Assembly: GCA_023213395.1 (NCBI GenBank)
Contig: CM041465.1
Span: forward strand, 37,517,741 to 37,581,740
Origin: Cycas panzhihuaensis
Taxonomy: Eukaryota > Cycadophyta
DNA length: 64,000 bases
Direction: 5' to 3'
This document shows, piece by piece, positions 49,783 through 62,683 of this stretch. Every line of letters starts with the position of its first letter. Position 1 is the stretch's first letter. The position numbers and the translations under genes are program-made. Below the pieces are notes generated by a model that saw only the letters and a list, made by a program, of their open reading frames with translations, was not told the DNA's origin and made no database searches.

Positions 49783-52700
49783 TTCTCCTCCATAATGACC
49801 AATGTGAAGAACCCTCAACTTGTCTCTAAATTTCTGAAATTTGATTTTACGTAATACTTTCGTGAAGATGTATACTACCTGGTCTTCAGTGCTACAATAT
49901 GCTAATTCAATCTCTCCTTCTTGTACTAGCTCTTGTATAAAGTGATGCTATGTCTCAATATGTTTTGTTCTGCCATGAAAAACTAGGTTCTTTGCCATCT
50001 ATATTATACTTTGATTTTTACACCAAATTCTTGTAGGGCCTTTCTATTTTAGCTAAAAGTCTTGTAATAGTCTTCTCAACCATACTATTTCACATACACT
50101 AGTAATTACTACTTTATATTTTGCTTTGGCTCTAGATAGGAAAACTATATTTTGTTTCTTAGTACTCCATGCTATAGCTGTCGATCCCATACTAAACATA
50201 TAACCTGAAGTTGATTTTCTATCATTGATGTTGCCTAACTAATCTGAATCTGTATAGTCTGTCAACCAGAAGTTTGACGAAGATTTATAATATACCCTAT
50301 ATTCTGAAGTACCTTTAAGATAATAAAGAATTCTTTTGGCTGTTTGCTAATGAGTAATTTTCCAGTCTTACATAATTCTGGATACAACACTTAATGAATA
50401 TATTATATCTGGTTGAGTAGATGTCAAGTAGATCAAATTATTGATTAATTATTTATAGAGTGTAAGATTAATTGGTGTAGAGTCATCTAATTTAGAAAGC
50501 TTAATTCCTATTTCTACTAGAGTTACCAATGATTTACAATTGGTCATCATGAACTTTTATAATAGCTCTAGGGTATATTTCTATTGGGAGATAAAGATTC
50601 CATTCTTATCCTACCATACCTATAAACCTAGGAAGTAATGCATTAATCCCAAGTCTGTCATTTTAAACTCCTTACATATGGCTTCCTTAAAGTTTCAAAA
50701 TAGATGGGAGTCATTTCTAGTATAGACAAGATCATCTACATAGAGTCCTATAATTAGGATAAAATTTTCCTTGATTCTGATGTAGAGACTTGGGTCGGCT
50801 TAAGATCTTTTAAAGTATTGATCTCTAAAGTATTTGTCAATTTAAGAATACTAAGCCCTAGGTGCTTGTTTTAATCCGTAAAGTGCTTTTTTGAGTTTGT
50901 ACACTTTGCTTTCTTCCCCCCTGACTTCAAAACTGAGGGGTTGAGTGACATAAATATCCTCTTCAACATAACCATTAAGAAAAGCACTTTTGATGTCCAT
51001 TTAATAGGCTTTCTATCCCATTTGGGCTACCAAACTCATCATCATTTGAATTATTTCTATTTGAGGAATAAGAGCAAATATTTCATTATAATCAATGCCT
51101 TCTTTTTGGGCATAACCTTTCTCGACTAATCTAGCTTTGTTTCTATTGATTGATCCATTAGAGTGGAACTTGGTTTTATAGATCCACTTAGTGCTAATTG
51201 CTCTTTTATTTGGAGGTAAGTTAACCAATTCCTAAGTGTCATTTTTAACAATGGAGTGGTATTTGTTTTCCATTATATTTCTCCAAGAAGCATGTGTATT
51301 GGCCTCATCAAAAGTTTAAGGCTCATGGGACTCCAAAACTTTACTCATGAGGGTAAAGTTTACCCTATGTGAGTGAGTGGATCTTCAATTATTGTCCAAG
51401 ATGTTGCTTACATCATGATTCTTTTGAACCCATTTTTGAAGATTTTATTGCGGAGGTTCCCTCCCTGCTAAGTTCATTGATGACTCACCTATAGTCAAAC
51501 ATAAGAGGCATATATTTTGATTTGGTGGACTTGTCAAAATTGATTATTGCCTCTTTCTTCTTTTCTTGAGTATCATAATAACAAGCAACTTCTTAAAATT
51601 TAACATCTCTACTCAACATGACCTTCTTTAATTTAGGATCATAGATTTTGTATGATTTAGAAATTTTGCTATAGCTAAGAAATATGCACTTGATACTATG
51701 GTCATCCAACTTAGATTTCCTTTGGTCAGGAACATGTACATAAGCTAGGTACCCAAAGACTCTTAAGTGATGTATGTTTGGATTATAGCCTATCCAAGCT
51801 TCTTTAGGTGTCTTCCACCTTAGGGATTTGGTGGAGCACCTATTGAGGAGATAGATGAATGTATGAACCACTTCTACCTAAAACTCATAGCCTAAGTTTT
51901 TATGCTTCAACATGCACCTTGCCATTTCGATAATGGTACAATTTTTTCTTTCTACTACACCATTTTATTATAGGATGTAGGGATTAGTGAGTTGTCTTCT
52001 AATCCCATGATGTACATAATATACCTTAAATTCATTAGAGATAAATTCTCCCCTATTGTTAGATCTTAGAGAGAGTAGTTTGTGCCCACTTTGTGACCCC
52101 ACCAAGGTTTTGAAGTTAACAAAGTGTTGAAATGCATATGATTTGAATTTAAGAAAGAATACCCATGTCTTCCTAGTGTAGCGATTAATGAATATAATGA
52201 AGTATCATGCACCTGCTAATGAGGGGACATCCATAAGACCATAGATATTTGTATAGACTAGATAAAGTAGACCAATTACCTGATAACTAAAATCTAGAAA
52301 GATTCCACTATGTTGTGTACGAAGTAGGCATCCTTCACATGTAGCTTTGTCCACTTTGATGTTAGGCAACCTATTAACTATGTCCATTCTTTTTATTAGG
52401 TCCAAACTGCTATAGTTAAGGTGTCTAAATCTCCTATACCATAAGTCACTATCCAATTTGAATGTAGTTCTTAAGGTGTATGTATCTGATGGAGTAAGGA
52501 CAAGTTTAAACATTCTATCTTTTGTTATTTTGCCTTTTGCAAAAATTGCCTTATTTTTCCTCTTGTCCTTGATTATACACTCACCATCGTCAAAGATGAC
52601 CTTGTAATCATATCCCATCATTTACCGTATTGATAATAGAATTTTCTTTAAGGTAGAATCATACAATACATCATCAAGGTGCATATACTCTCTTATATCT

Positions 52701-52880
52701 GTCATGAGAGCTATGTTACCTCTACAAATTGATTGATGGGAAGTATCATCTCCAAACATTATTGAACCTCTTTTGCTTTTGTCTAAGGTACAAAATAGAT
52801 GTTCCTTATGAGTCATGTAGTTGGAGCAACCTAAGTCAATGTACCAACTATCATCTTCTTCTTCTTTGGTACTAAAATTA
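49783..52880 (-). pseudogene. Copia pol, decayed
   Basis: Minus strand, right to left. Protease reads WYIDLGCSNYMTHK (about 52817-52860) with the Asp kept. The GAG-pre-integrase ORF is 52205-52621 (LWYRRFRHLNYSSLDLIKRM, then CEGCLLRTQ). Integrase follows, where the DNG motif reads NNR (52052-52060); the later Glu in NGVVERKN is kept, but two TAA stops sit just before it. The C-terminal integrase ORF is 51593-51871 (HLRVFGYLAYVHVPDQRKSK). Reverse transcriptase begins at 51228 ([20 protein letters not shown]) and keeps YVDD at 50731-50742. RNase H lies at about 50330-49800, with RTKHIET near 49960. Stops and frameshifts disable it. Confidence 0.92.
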
Positions 52881-52949
52881 GATAGGAAAAGTCTATTATT
52901 ATCCCTTATTTCTATAGTGGTATTTACACTCCCTTTGGTAGGTGGTCCA

Positions 52950-53166
52950 TGTTTTGAAAAATATTTATCTTCTATGTGACCACTACGATAACAATAGGAG
53001 CAGTATAGACTCTCTATTCTCCCATAGCTTAGACTTTGACTTCATGGATGAGTTCTTTCATTGTAGGAAGGTCTCCCCTTTTCCTCATAATATATACCTA
53101 GATTTTCCCTTTGTCTATTATCATAATAATCCTGATTTGATCTTGTACCCTAGACATTTCCTTAGT
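52950..53166 (-). pseudogene. Copia gag C-terminus with zinc knuckle
   Basis: A minus frame reads YCSYCYRSGHIEDKY, a CCHC knuckle whose last Cys reads Tyr. The frame ends at the insertion point of the plus-strand copia element and continues at 59535. Confidence 0.75.
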
Positions 53167-53171
53167 AATTA
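53167..53171. repeat. Target-site duplication AATTA, left copy
   Basis: Matches 59530-59534 exactly, just outside the nested copia LTRs. Confidence 0.9.
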
Positions 53172-53414
53172 TGTTAAAAATACTACCCAACTAATGTAAA
53201 TGTTATGCATAAATCTTTTATTATTTTTGGCTAACAGATGTTTATTTTTAGGTCTTATGGATCTATATATATTCAAAGATCATCTTGTACTCTTTATACT
53301 TTTGGATCAAATGTAATCGAAGTTCTGAGGTGGGTTTTCCCACTAAATATCCTTGCATATTCATTTATGAGATTGGTGTGTATATTTGATCTGGTTTTTC
53401 TCCCATTTTTAACA
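53172..53414 (+). repeat. 5' LTR of the nested copia element
   Basis: TGTTAAAAAT...TTTTTAACA ends; short LTR typical of compact copia elements. Confidence 0.94.
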
Positions 53415-53427
53415 TGGTATCAGAGCA
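53415..53427 (+). other. Primer-binding site, exact initiator-Met type
   Basis: TGGTATCAGAGCA immediately follows the LTR with no spacer. Confidence 0.93.
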
Positions 53428-55292
53428 GGTGGTTGTACACTGCTGCTGGATGAGTCGCATGGTATCTTGATCTGATTTTTGGACATTTAGAAGAAGTTTG
53501 GTGTCATGTAGAGTTGGTGCAGCCCTATCCTTAGCTCTGTTTGACGTTTGAGAAGAGTTTGAAGGTGAAGTGCCCCTGAAGATGCCTCAGATTCCCCATT
53601 TTGGTCTCATCTAAAGGTACTTTATGTTTTTTCTTCATTTATCTTGATCTGTTGTCTGTGTAGTGTTGTACTTTTACTCCTTTGCATGCCCATATATATC
53701 TTCTTATTCATATAATTTTAAAAACCTAAAAACTATTATAGAACATTGATATAATGTGTTGATAGTTATTTTATCCTCTATCTTTATATCTGACTAATTA
53801 AATCTTGGGCATTTTGACTATAAACATAGCACTATGTCACCCTTCGTTGCCCTCCTCCTCTCTGTGATTAATAAATCTATTATTCTTCTCTACTATAGTT
53901 GTATAATTTGACATTCATCATGTAACTGTGTATATAGTTATTTATTTTGTGTTAAGTGTAATTGTTCACAGTTTATTTGCATTGTCTTCACTATACTGCA
54001 ATTGACGTCTTTGTTGTGTTTACCATCACGAGTTTTGCACTCGTTGGTGCTCTCATTAACTGTGTATACACCTGTACATTGATTCTCTCATGTATCCTTA
54101 TACACTGCATATGCACATGTATGTTTGTTGTCTACGTATATATATAACATGATTAGTCTCCACATTTGTTGACTATGTATGTGCTTGTGTGTTTGTTATC
54201 TGTATATACACTTGCCGTGTTTGCATCTACATAGCGTGCATCTTCATGTGTATCTGCATTATTTTTTCTCACGTGCCTATCTGTGTATACACCTATATTT
54301 TCTCATGCGTGTGCAGTCTATGTATACACCTACACAATAACACTCTTTCTCACTCATCTATATATACTCCTGTGAGATTACTTGTTGTCTATACTACATG
54401 TATATATAATGTGTATTGACTGCGATCTATTTATGTTTTACGCCCTTTCTTTGTGTATATACAACACATATTTGCTATCTTTTTATCAGTGTGCTCTGTG
54501 TATATATCATGTATTTGCTATACTCATCATATTCCCATGTCTATACCTTTCTCCTGCATGCCTGACAGTGGTTTTATACCATATATATAGTGCCTTTTTC
54601 GCTGTGAATATACCAGCATTTTTTAAGTTTCTAGATAGTACCTAGTGTGTGCATACATTGTGTTCTCTATCCTTTTGTCCACCTATAAACAGTGCTATGT
54701 TCTTGCCATACATATAGTGTGTTTACCACTTTTATTTTAATATCTGTGTCTTTTTTCTACATTCATTAGTACCTCTTAGTGTGGTGACCAAAGGTGTTTG
54801 CAGTCGTACATCTTGATATCAGCCGCATCTGCAGGAGCTACTTCATTGTGAATGGTGTAGTTAGGGTTCATATGGGACTTACTTTAATCAAATAGATCAG
54901 ATTAATGGTCATTTAGAGAGATACAATGGTTATTACAATTATATAACATAGTGTAACATTGCCCTTTGTTGATTTTTAATGAAGGTTTCATAAATCAATG
55001 GTGGTTTTTTAATTAAAAGTTGCTTTAAGGGCTATTTATATTGAGAAGTATTTATGGATTTGAGTTGGAGTAAAGTATTTTGGCATAAATTGTTTGATAT
55101 TTAGGTGGCAATTTGCATTGATTCAAGAGTATTATATTTTACAATAAGACTTAGGAGATGTTAGTTCACATGTTTCAGGTTCTAAAGTGCTTGGCTTAAG
55201 TCAATCTTGAGTTGTGATTTTAAATCTACTATTCAAGAAAGGTATTTGAGTTTTAGTTGGATTTTTGAGTCATTTTTCTATTTAATTCGATC
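53428..55292 (+). other. Long leader with repeated GTGTATACAC motif
   Basis: No gene is supported. From about 53930 to 54720 the sequence is built from short T/G- and AC-rich units in which a palindromic GTGTATACAC (exact at about 54061 and 54283) and variants recur at irregular spacing of tens of bases. The open frames here (for example 53962-54147, 54189-54419, 54382-54645) are Cys/Ile/Tyr-rich and follow from the repeat composition. Confidence 0.6.
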
Positions 55293-56159
55293 ATGGAGAA
55301 GCTTGCACCATTAGTTACATTCAATGGAAATAATTTTAATGAGTGAAAAGCACACATGGAGCTTGTTTTAATGGTAAACTAGCTTTGGGGAATCACCAAG
55401 TCACCATTGTTAAGCCTACCTTTGGATGAAAAAGATTGTGTATGTGTTGAAAAGAGATAGTTTATGGTTGTTGGGTTACTTAAGCTATCTTTGGTTCTTG
55501 ATCAAAGAGCTTTAGTACAAAATCTTGAAACCCCATATGAAATTTAGACCAAACTGTGTGAGACTTTTGAAAAAAAGAAGACAAATCATCGGGTTGCCCT
55601 CATGATGGAATTATTGAGTGTAAAGGTAGAAGATGAAAACAACATTAGTGCCTTCTTAAATAAGATTACTGATTTGAGAAATAAGTTAGATGAATTGAAA
55701 AAAAACTCAATAGATGATGCTTTGTTGTTTGCCATTATTATGTCAAAATTACCAACTGTATTTGCCACCTTTTAGATAGTTTATGAGAGTGATGAAGCCA
55801 TGGAAGGTGAGTCTTTTGAGTCATTGAAAATTTTGATCCTAGCTGAAGATGCCAAATTGAAGCATCATGGGATACTTGGTGGATCAATTTCAAATGAGGC
55901 CTTGATAATAAAGACATATAAGAAGGATATATTCCATAAAAACAAGTCTACATAGAAGATTGGTGAGACCTCTCATGAAAAGAAGAAATTCGTGGGAAGG
56001 TGCAATTACTGTAAGAAAGATGGTCACAGGGAAAGAAACTATTGGATCAAGAAACGGGACACACACAAGGTAAGCCAAGATGACAAGGGGAAAAATATTG
56101 TAGCACATTGTATTCGGGCCTCAATAATGTCTTCTGAAAGAAAGACTATTGGATCCTAG
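55293..56159 (+). pseudogene. Copia gag, decayed
   Basis: ATG at 55293 (MEKLAPLVTFNGNNFNE). A TGA follows where the family has Trp. Conserved gag segments include NHRVALMMELLSVKVEDEN and ISAFLNKITDLRNKLDEL. The zinc knuckle reads CNYCKKDGHRERNY, with its last Cys replaced by Tyr. The frame ends at TAG 56157-56159, exactly over the protease active site, which is read in the minus-one frame. Six or more stops are present. Confidence 0.9.
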
Positions 56160-59100
56160 ACTCAGGTGCTAAAAAACACATCACCTATCATAAGCATATT
56201 TTTGATGCCTTAGATACAGTGTCAATTGATGCTAATGTGATTCTTGGAGAAGCCAATGTTTTACCTGTAGAAGGTATTAGAACTGTTTCACTTGTAGGTG
56301 AAAATTTTGATGGTGTTTATTATGTGCCTTAAATGAAGCTAAATCTTCTCTTAGCCTAGGAAATCTACAAGCAAGGTATAAAAATAAAGCTCTACAATGA
56401 TAAATGTTTAATTAGAGATCCAAGGAAATACTTCTCTATTGTTGCTACTGGGAAAGTACAGGATAACTTTTGGGTGTTTGAGTCTTTTAAAACCTAGTAG
56501 GACTCTTATATTTTCATTGCTAGTGCTAATGATATGAGTAAGTTGTGGCATGAAATATTGGTTCATCTTAACTATGGTAGCATCAATTTAATGAATTGAT
56601 TGAAGATGGTAATTGGTTTACCTCATATTCAATGTTCAAAGGGTGCTTGTGAAGGATGTATATATGGAAAACATCATCATTATCCTTTTGCTAGAGATAA
56701 TGCTTAGAGGAAGAAAGAGAAACTAGGAATTGTCCATACTGATTTAATTGGTCCATTGTTAAATCCTTCTATTTCTGAAGCTCGCTATGTACTCATGTTT
56801 ATGGATGATTTCAGTAGAAAAACATGGGTTTTCTTTTTAAAGAATAAGTTTGATGTATTTGATAGATTTTATGAATGGAAAACTTGTGTTAAAAATGAAT
56901 GTGGTATGAAGATTAAGAAATTAAGAAGTGATAATGGAAAGGAGTATGATAACAATGCTTTTCATCAGCTCCATCTTGCTAATGGTATTAAGAGGGAATT
57001 TACTATTCCATGTGCCCCACAATAAAATGGTGTCGCAGAAAGAAAAAACCATACTATAATGGAAATGGCGAGGTGCATGGTGCATGGTAAGAGTTTGCCT
57101 CCCAAGTTTTAGGCAGAAGTTATGGTGAAAATAGTTCATATTTTGAATAGGGTACCTACTTCTATTGTTCATGGCATTACCTCTGAAGAATGTTGGACTA
57201 GTTAGAAACCTTCTATTAATTATTTTGAGGTATTTAGATGCATTACTTATCCACACATCCCAGATGAAAATCAAAAGAAATTAGTTCACAAGAGTCTAAA
57301 GTGTATTTTTGTGGGGTACTCTCTAAAGAAAGGCTTATAGACTTTGGGATCCAAATAGAGGGAAAATCTTGATTAGTTGGGATGTTAAGTTTGATGAGTC
57401 ATTGACATATCATGTTGACAGATCATCTAAAGATATATTTTATCCTTCACTTCTACCTTTTCTAAGTCATGATTCTACAAATTTATAGGTACATAAGTCT
57501 GTTCCGCAGAATAATTCCAAAGCAGGACCAAGTGGAAGTTGTAATGAGAATCTGTCACATGTTGGAACACCATCTACACCTCGTGTTCCATTATGGGCAA
57601 AAAGAATAATTGAAGACTCAGGAGTGATGGTTGAAAATCTAGAAGATGGTCAAAGGACAAGGAGTCAACATGCTAGTGAGGTCTTAGTGATGAACACCAA
57701 CGACTTTATTTCATTTGATGAAGTAAAGGAAGATCCGCGATGGAAAGCTGCAATGGAGGAAGAATTTTATTCCCTTATAAAGAATAATACTTGGGATTTA
57801 GTTCAGCTTCCTCCCTCAAAGAACTTGGTTGGCTACAAATGGGTCTATAAGGTAAAGTATCACTCCAATGGTAAAGTAGATAAGTATAAAGCTAGACTTA
57901 TAGCTTAAGGTTTTAAATAGAAAGAAGGAATTGATTACAAAGAGACTTTTGCACCAGTCTCTAAGATTTCAACGGTCTGATTGATCCTTACTTTAACAAC
58001 TACTTTTTATTGGGTGTTACATCAAATGGACGTAAAGTCCACTTTTCTTCATGGAGATTTGAAGGAGGAGATTTACATGGCCCAACCTCCAAGCTTCATG
58101 AAGAAAGAATAGGAGCATTTAGTATGTCGATTGAAGAAATCTCTTTATGGCCTAAAATAAGCACCATGTGCTTGGTATGAGAAGATTGATGCTAGATTAA
58201 AGGATGATGGTTTTGTGACAAGAGATTTTGAACCAAGTCTTTATATTAGAAAGAAAGGATCTTCAATTGTTCTTGTTGTTTTGTATATGGATGACCTTAT
58301 TATTATAGGAAATTGTAGCAGAACAATTGCAGATACAAAGACCTTTTTGGGTCATTACTTTGATATGATAGATCTTGGTCCTCTCCATCACTTTTTGGGC
58401 ATTGAGATTAGGTAGATAAAAGATCGCATCATGATGTTGCAGACAAGGTATGCCTGATCCCTACTTGAGAAATTTGGGATGAAGGATTACAAATCGACTA
58501 GAATACCATGTATGAAAGGTATATAACTTCAGAAGAACATGGATAAACCAACTGTAGATGGGACATTCTATTAGAAATTAGTAGGGAGTTTGATTCATCT
58601 AACTCATACTAGACCTGATATTACCTATGCTATTGGATTAGTTTCTCGTTTTATGAAAAATCCCCAAGATCCATTTTGAATGCAGTGAAGAGGATTTTGA
58701 AGTATATTAAGGGTACACTTAATCTTGGTCTTGAATACCTTCATGGTGGTGAGGCAAAATTGTATAGGTATATAGATGTTGATTAGGGCGGAGATGATGA
58801 AGACAAAAAATTAACTGTAGGGTATATTTTGGCATTGGAAATGGGTTTGTCTCTTGGTAATCTAAAAAGCAATCTACCATGACCTTATCTTCTACAAAAG
58901 CAGAGTATCAAAGTCTAAGTGTTGGTACAAGGGAAGTTGTATGGTTATAGGGACGTTTTAAGACACTTGGTATATCATCTAGCACTCCAGTTATCCATTG
59001 TGATAATCAAAGTGTTATTCGATTTTTAAAGAATCCAGAGCACATACGAAGCATATTGAAATTTAGCACCACTACATCCATGAGTTTATCAGATTGGGAA

Positions 59101-59250
59101 AGATGCAGGTTAAATATTATCCAAGTGAGAAGCAACTTACTAATGTGTTCACTAAGGCTCTTACTGAAGATCAGTTTTTGAAGATTCGTGCATATTTGGG
59201 ACTTAGTCTTGAAGGGGAATTTATTTTTCAATACAAAGGTTAGACACTTC
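56130..59250 (+). pseudogene. Copia pol: protease to RNase H
   Basis: Protease keeps WILDSGAKKHIT (Asp at 56159-56161). The GAG-pre-integrase has CEGCIYGKHH (about 56650-56680). The integrase ORF 56756-57025 has MDDFSRKTWVFFLK and LRSDNGKEY intact, followed by TAA just before NGVAERKN. Reverse transcriptase runs from the ORF 57624-57908 (YKWVYKVKYHSNGKVDKYK, ending at a TAA) to the ORF 58215-58415 with intact YMDD (58284-58295). RNase H lies at about 58775-59230. The main damage is nonsense codons at usual Gln and Trp positions plus a few frameshifts. Confidence 0.92.
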
Positions 59251-59286
59251 ATTATTTTGAAGACCAACATTTACATTAAGGGGGGA

Positions 59287-59529
59287 TGTTAAAAATACTA
59301 CCTAACTAATGCAAATGTTATGCATAAATCTTTTATTATTTTGGGTCGACGAATGTTTATTTTTAGGTATTATGGATCTATATATATCCAAAGATCATCT
59401 TGTACTCTTTATGCTTTTCGATCAAATGTAATCGAAGTTCTGAGGTGGGTTTTCCCACTGGATATCCTTACGTATTCATTTTTAAGATTGGTGTATGCAT
59501 TCGATCTGGTTGTTCTCCCGTTTTTAATA
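59287..59529 (+). repeat. 3' LTR of the nested copia element
   Basis: Same length as the 5' LTR; terminal CA mutated to TA. Confidence 0.93.
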
Positions 59530-59534
59530 AATTA
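59530..59534. repeat. Target-site duplication AATTA, right copy
   Basis: Exact partner of 53167-53171. Confidence 0.9.
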
Positions 59535-60379
59535 GGATAACACAAGTGTCCCTTAGGTTGTTTCTCCTAATTTTTATACCTAGGAGGATTTACATTTTGT
59601 TGGTTTCCTCCTTGTCTCCTTTGATGTGGATCTTGGTATTTAGGTGGATCTTGTCATGAATTACTTCTAGTATTTCTATCCTTTCTCTTGGGAGGTGATT
59701 CTCTAGATTTTGATATATCTGCTTAAGAGTGAGATTGAAGTCTAGCCTTGGTAGAAAAGGTATGCATAAATGATTTATTTGCATTCTGTTGCTCCTCAAC
59801 TAATGTCAACATGGCACTTAGTTATTCCACCTTTAGTGCGCTTAGATCTTTAGAAACCCCTATACTTGTTGCTACCATTTCAAACCTTCTTATAACACCT
59901 ACACACCTCAATATTCTTTTTATTACTCTTTGCTATGTCAATGCCTCTCCAAGTGATCTCATCTAGTTTATTATATCTTGGACTTTAATTGTGGATTTTG
60001 TTACATATTTTATTGCCATCATTCATAAGTTTTCAAAATTTCTCCTCAGGTTTTGAAGCTTAAATGATGTAGTTCTTTCATAAATTAACTAGAGGATATT
60101 CCATGCTTCTTTTTATTTAGTTGACTCATTAACTTATGGGAAAATATGATCTTCTAATGCACAGAATATAAGGGCAAGTGCTTCATTATCCTTTTTAACA
60201 TTTTCTTTGTATGTTACCTTCTCAATGTCAATGGTGTTCTGTCTTAACTTACTATAGCCTATTTTCACAATCTTCCACATGTCATTAGCAATGAGGATGG
60301 GTCTCATCCTCCTACTCTAATTTAGAAAATTATTACCATAAAATTTGGGGATTATCATGTTTCTAAAATTTGATGCCAT
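59535..60379 (-). pseudogene. Copia gag, N-terminal two thirds
   Basis: Minus strand from ATG at 60379 (MASNFRNMIIPKFYGNNF). Later segments include DNEALALIFCALEDHIF and EAWNIL, the UBN2-type gag pattern also seen at 27084-27464. The C-terminal part, rich in Arg, Gln and Pro, runs to the insertion point at 59535. Several stops interrupt it. Confidence 0.82.
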
Positions 60380-62100
60380 CTCTTAGCTAAGGTTTTAAAA
60401 ACTATATATAAAGTAAGGTTTTTAAAGGTTTGATTTTAAACCTTAACCCAAGAAGAAATGTTTAAAGTTTTGCCTAAGGTTTTTCAAGTGTCCTAGTCCC
60501 TAATAAGGCTTCTAGGCTCTAAGTCCAAGGGAAACCTTAAGCTACTATTCTGTCTAGTGGTATCTGCTTACAAGTGGCAAAATAGGGACCTAATATATTG
60601 GTACATGAGCTTAAGGCTTGATATACCTTAGTACGTGGATTGCTACAAATGTTGTTATATCTCCTTGAGTTGTTAGTCTAGTTGTGTTAGACCTATGCCT
60701 AGCGACAGCTCTAGCAATGAAGGTTGAACTAACCAAGGCACTCACTCTCTCTAGGTATAGCCTTGGTCTCTGAACTCTAATAAAGACTGATTCTCCACCT
60801 CAACCTACCACCTAATACACCTTATGGCTAATGACTTTCCTCATCCAATATAAGTAGGCCAATTGGCATGTGCGTGGTGGTAACTTCGGGGGTCCTAACT
60901 GTTCCCCTTGTAAGGCTGGAAAAGGCGTGGTTAATTTGAAAATTTTCTTAATGTGAGAGTAAATTTTTAATTGAATGTGGTCTTAATTAGTCTCTCTAAT
61001 ATTCCTTTTAATTAAGAAATGAATATGAATCAAAATAAATCTTTAAGTAAGATAAAATATATCTTAAATAAAAATATGATACAAAACTTTTATATCAAAT
61101 CTTAAGAAGAACTAGTAGAAGGACCGGGATTCTCTTCTTCCTACAATGAACAAAAAATAAATGCTAATATGCAATCTAATGATTTCAAATTAATATACTT
61201 TTGTAGAAAAAGTAAGAAGTTATATACTCTTTTTAATTGTGATGTAATATAACAAAGAAACCCTTAATACTTAAATGTCATTTAACTTTCAGAATATTAG
61301 ATTAAACTTTTGAGATAAATAATTAATCAATGAACTTTGAAACTAAGCTTTTGTAAATTTCAAGCTAAAAAAGACTAAAGCTTTTAATAAAGAATAAAAT
61401 ATCTTCTTAACCAATATGCAAGACAATAATATTAGAATTTGAGTACCAAAGAGTTCCTTTACAATAAATGGAAATAACTATATGAAACTTACAAATTTTT
61501 AAAAATAAACTATGCTTAAAGTGATTAGAAGTGCTAAGAAATAGTTTATGTTCACTTGATAATGCAAGGAATAAAGTAAAATCAAGGTAGATAGTACCCG
61601 TTTGATGTATTACCACACATAGGTTTCTTGAAGCTTAAAGAGTTAAAACTGATGTCAGTTGGCTACAAAATAGCTTATAATATATATGAAAAAATAACAA
61701 TAACTCTAAGAAATAGATTAGCAGTAGATGATGCTCAAATAGAATTATTTGAAATGAGCTAAAAATGGATATACAATGACGCTGAGTGAAATTTCTCCCA
61801 GCAGAGGTGACAAAATCAAGTGTGGTTTCTTCTGATGGATGGAGAATTCAATTATGATAAGAATGGGCAATCATGTGCTATAGTTCTGAGCAACGTGTGA
61901 GCCACAATCACCAATTCTAGATTGATTATGAATGGTTCCAAAAATAAAAAATGAAATAAATGTAATATGAATAAAATATTAACAAATATATAATTCTTCT
62001 AAAGTGTTAATGTTGTAAATGAATAATAACTCATAATAACGTGCACATACCATAATATTACCGTAACAATTTACTATGAGACTCCCAAACCCAACGGACC
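60380..62100 (-). other. Leader of the second outer copia element
   Basis: About 1.7 kb between the primer-binding site and gag. The part at 60730-60920 is homologous to 21200-21400 in the first outer copia leader. No coding frame is supported. Confidence 0.6.
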
Positions 62101-62116
62101 TGGCTCTAATACCAAA

Positions 62117-62480
62117 TATTATAAATGAGGTGTAGAGCGAGAGGATTACATGTGAATAACCATTATTCCAAAGTGTAAAAATTTCTAAAATAAGACTAAC
62201 AGTGTTAAAAAACACTAGGGAGGTATTCCCACCCTATATATGGATTAATTTGGAGAGGCAGCAAGTGCCTCTATCCAATAATATTTAAAATTCAAAAAAA
62301 TATTAAAATATTAAACAATTAATTAAATACTTACCTTTGGTAGCTATGTCAGCTCCATTGACAACTATTAGTAGCTACTCGATGATATTAGGTGGCTCAA
62401 GGTAACCTAGGGAGGCCCAAGGTAGCATTGAGGGGCCCTAGGTGCACATTAGTTTTAATTAATTGGGCATTATCCTAATA
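62117..62480 (-). repeat. 5' LTR of the second outer copia element
   Basis: Partner of 49419-49782; both terminal dinucleotides read TA on the plus strand. The primer-binding site lies two bases to the left. Confidence 0.92.
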
Positions 62481-62485
62481 ACAAA

Positions 62486-62683
62486 TATTTAACATGTAGG
62501 CTCATTTAGGTATTTTGTCAAATAATTAGTGTGCATGTATTTTAACTTTAATAGTAATGAAATAATTGATTAAACTAAATTAATTTGCTATTATCACCTA
62601 CCTTTTGAGCATCCTTATTAATGTCATATCTTCTTATAGTTGTAATTTTCTTGCATCTTCAATTTATATTGTTGTTAGCTAAC
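62486..62683. other. Spacer, probably continuation of the 48061-49413 fragment
   Basis: AT-rich sequence between the target duplication of the copia element and the next LTR. Its link to the left side rests on the insertion geometry only. Confidence 0.35.

Larger units (their letters stand above)
53172..59529 (+). mobile_element. Nested Ty1/copia element, plus strand
   Basis: Bounded by 243-base LTRs (53172-53414 and 59287-59529, about 10% different) and perfect AATTA duplications. An exact initiator-Met primer-binding site touches the 5' LTR and a purine tract (AAGGGGGGA) touches the 3' LTR. An unusually long 1.9 kb leader precedes gag. The domain order is gag, protease, integrase, reverse transcriptase, RNase H. 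It is inserted in gag of the minus-strand copia element. Confidence 0.95.
49419..62480 (-). mobile_element. Outer Ty1/copia element, minus strand, split by a plus-strand copia
   Basis: LTRs 49419-49782 and 62117-62480 are 364 bases each and differ by about 14%. Flanks GCAAA (49414-49418) and ACAAA (62481-62485) form a target duplication with one transition. The primer-binding site TGGTATTAGAGCCA (minus, 62101-62114) and the polypurine tract GGAGGAGAA next to the left LTR set its orientation. Domains run gag, zinc knuckle, protease, integrase, reverse transcriptase, RNase H from right to left. A plus-strand copia element at 53172-59529 interrupts gag. Without it the element is about 6.7 kb. 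Confidence 0.93.

Noticed and set aside
53962-54645. Three consecutive Cys/Tyr/Ile-rich open frames
   Set aside because: They lie in a TG/AC-rich repetitive leader; the composition comes from the repeats and they share no start context or family.
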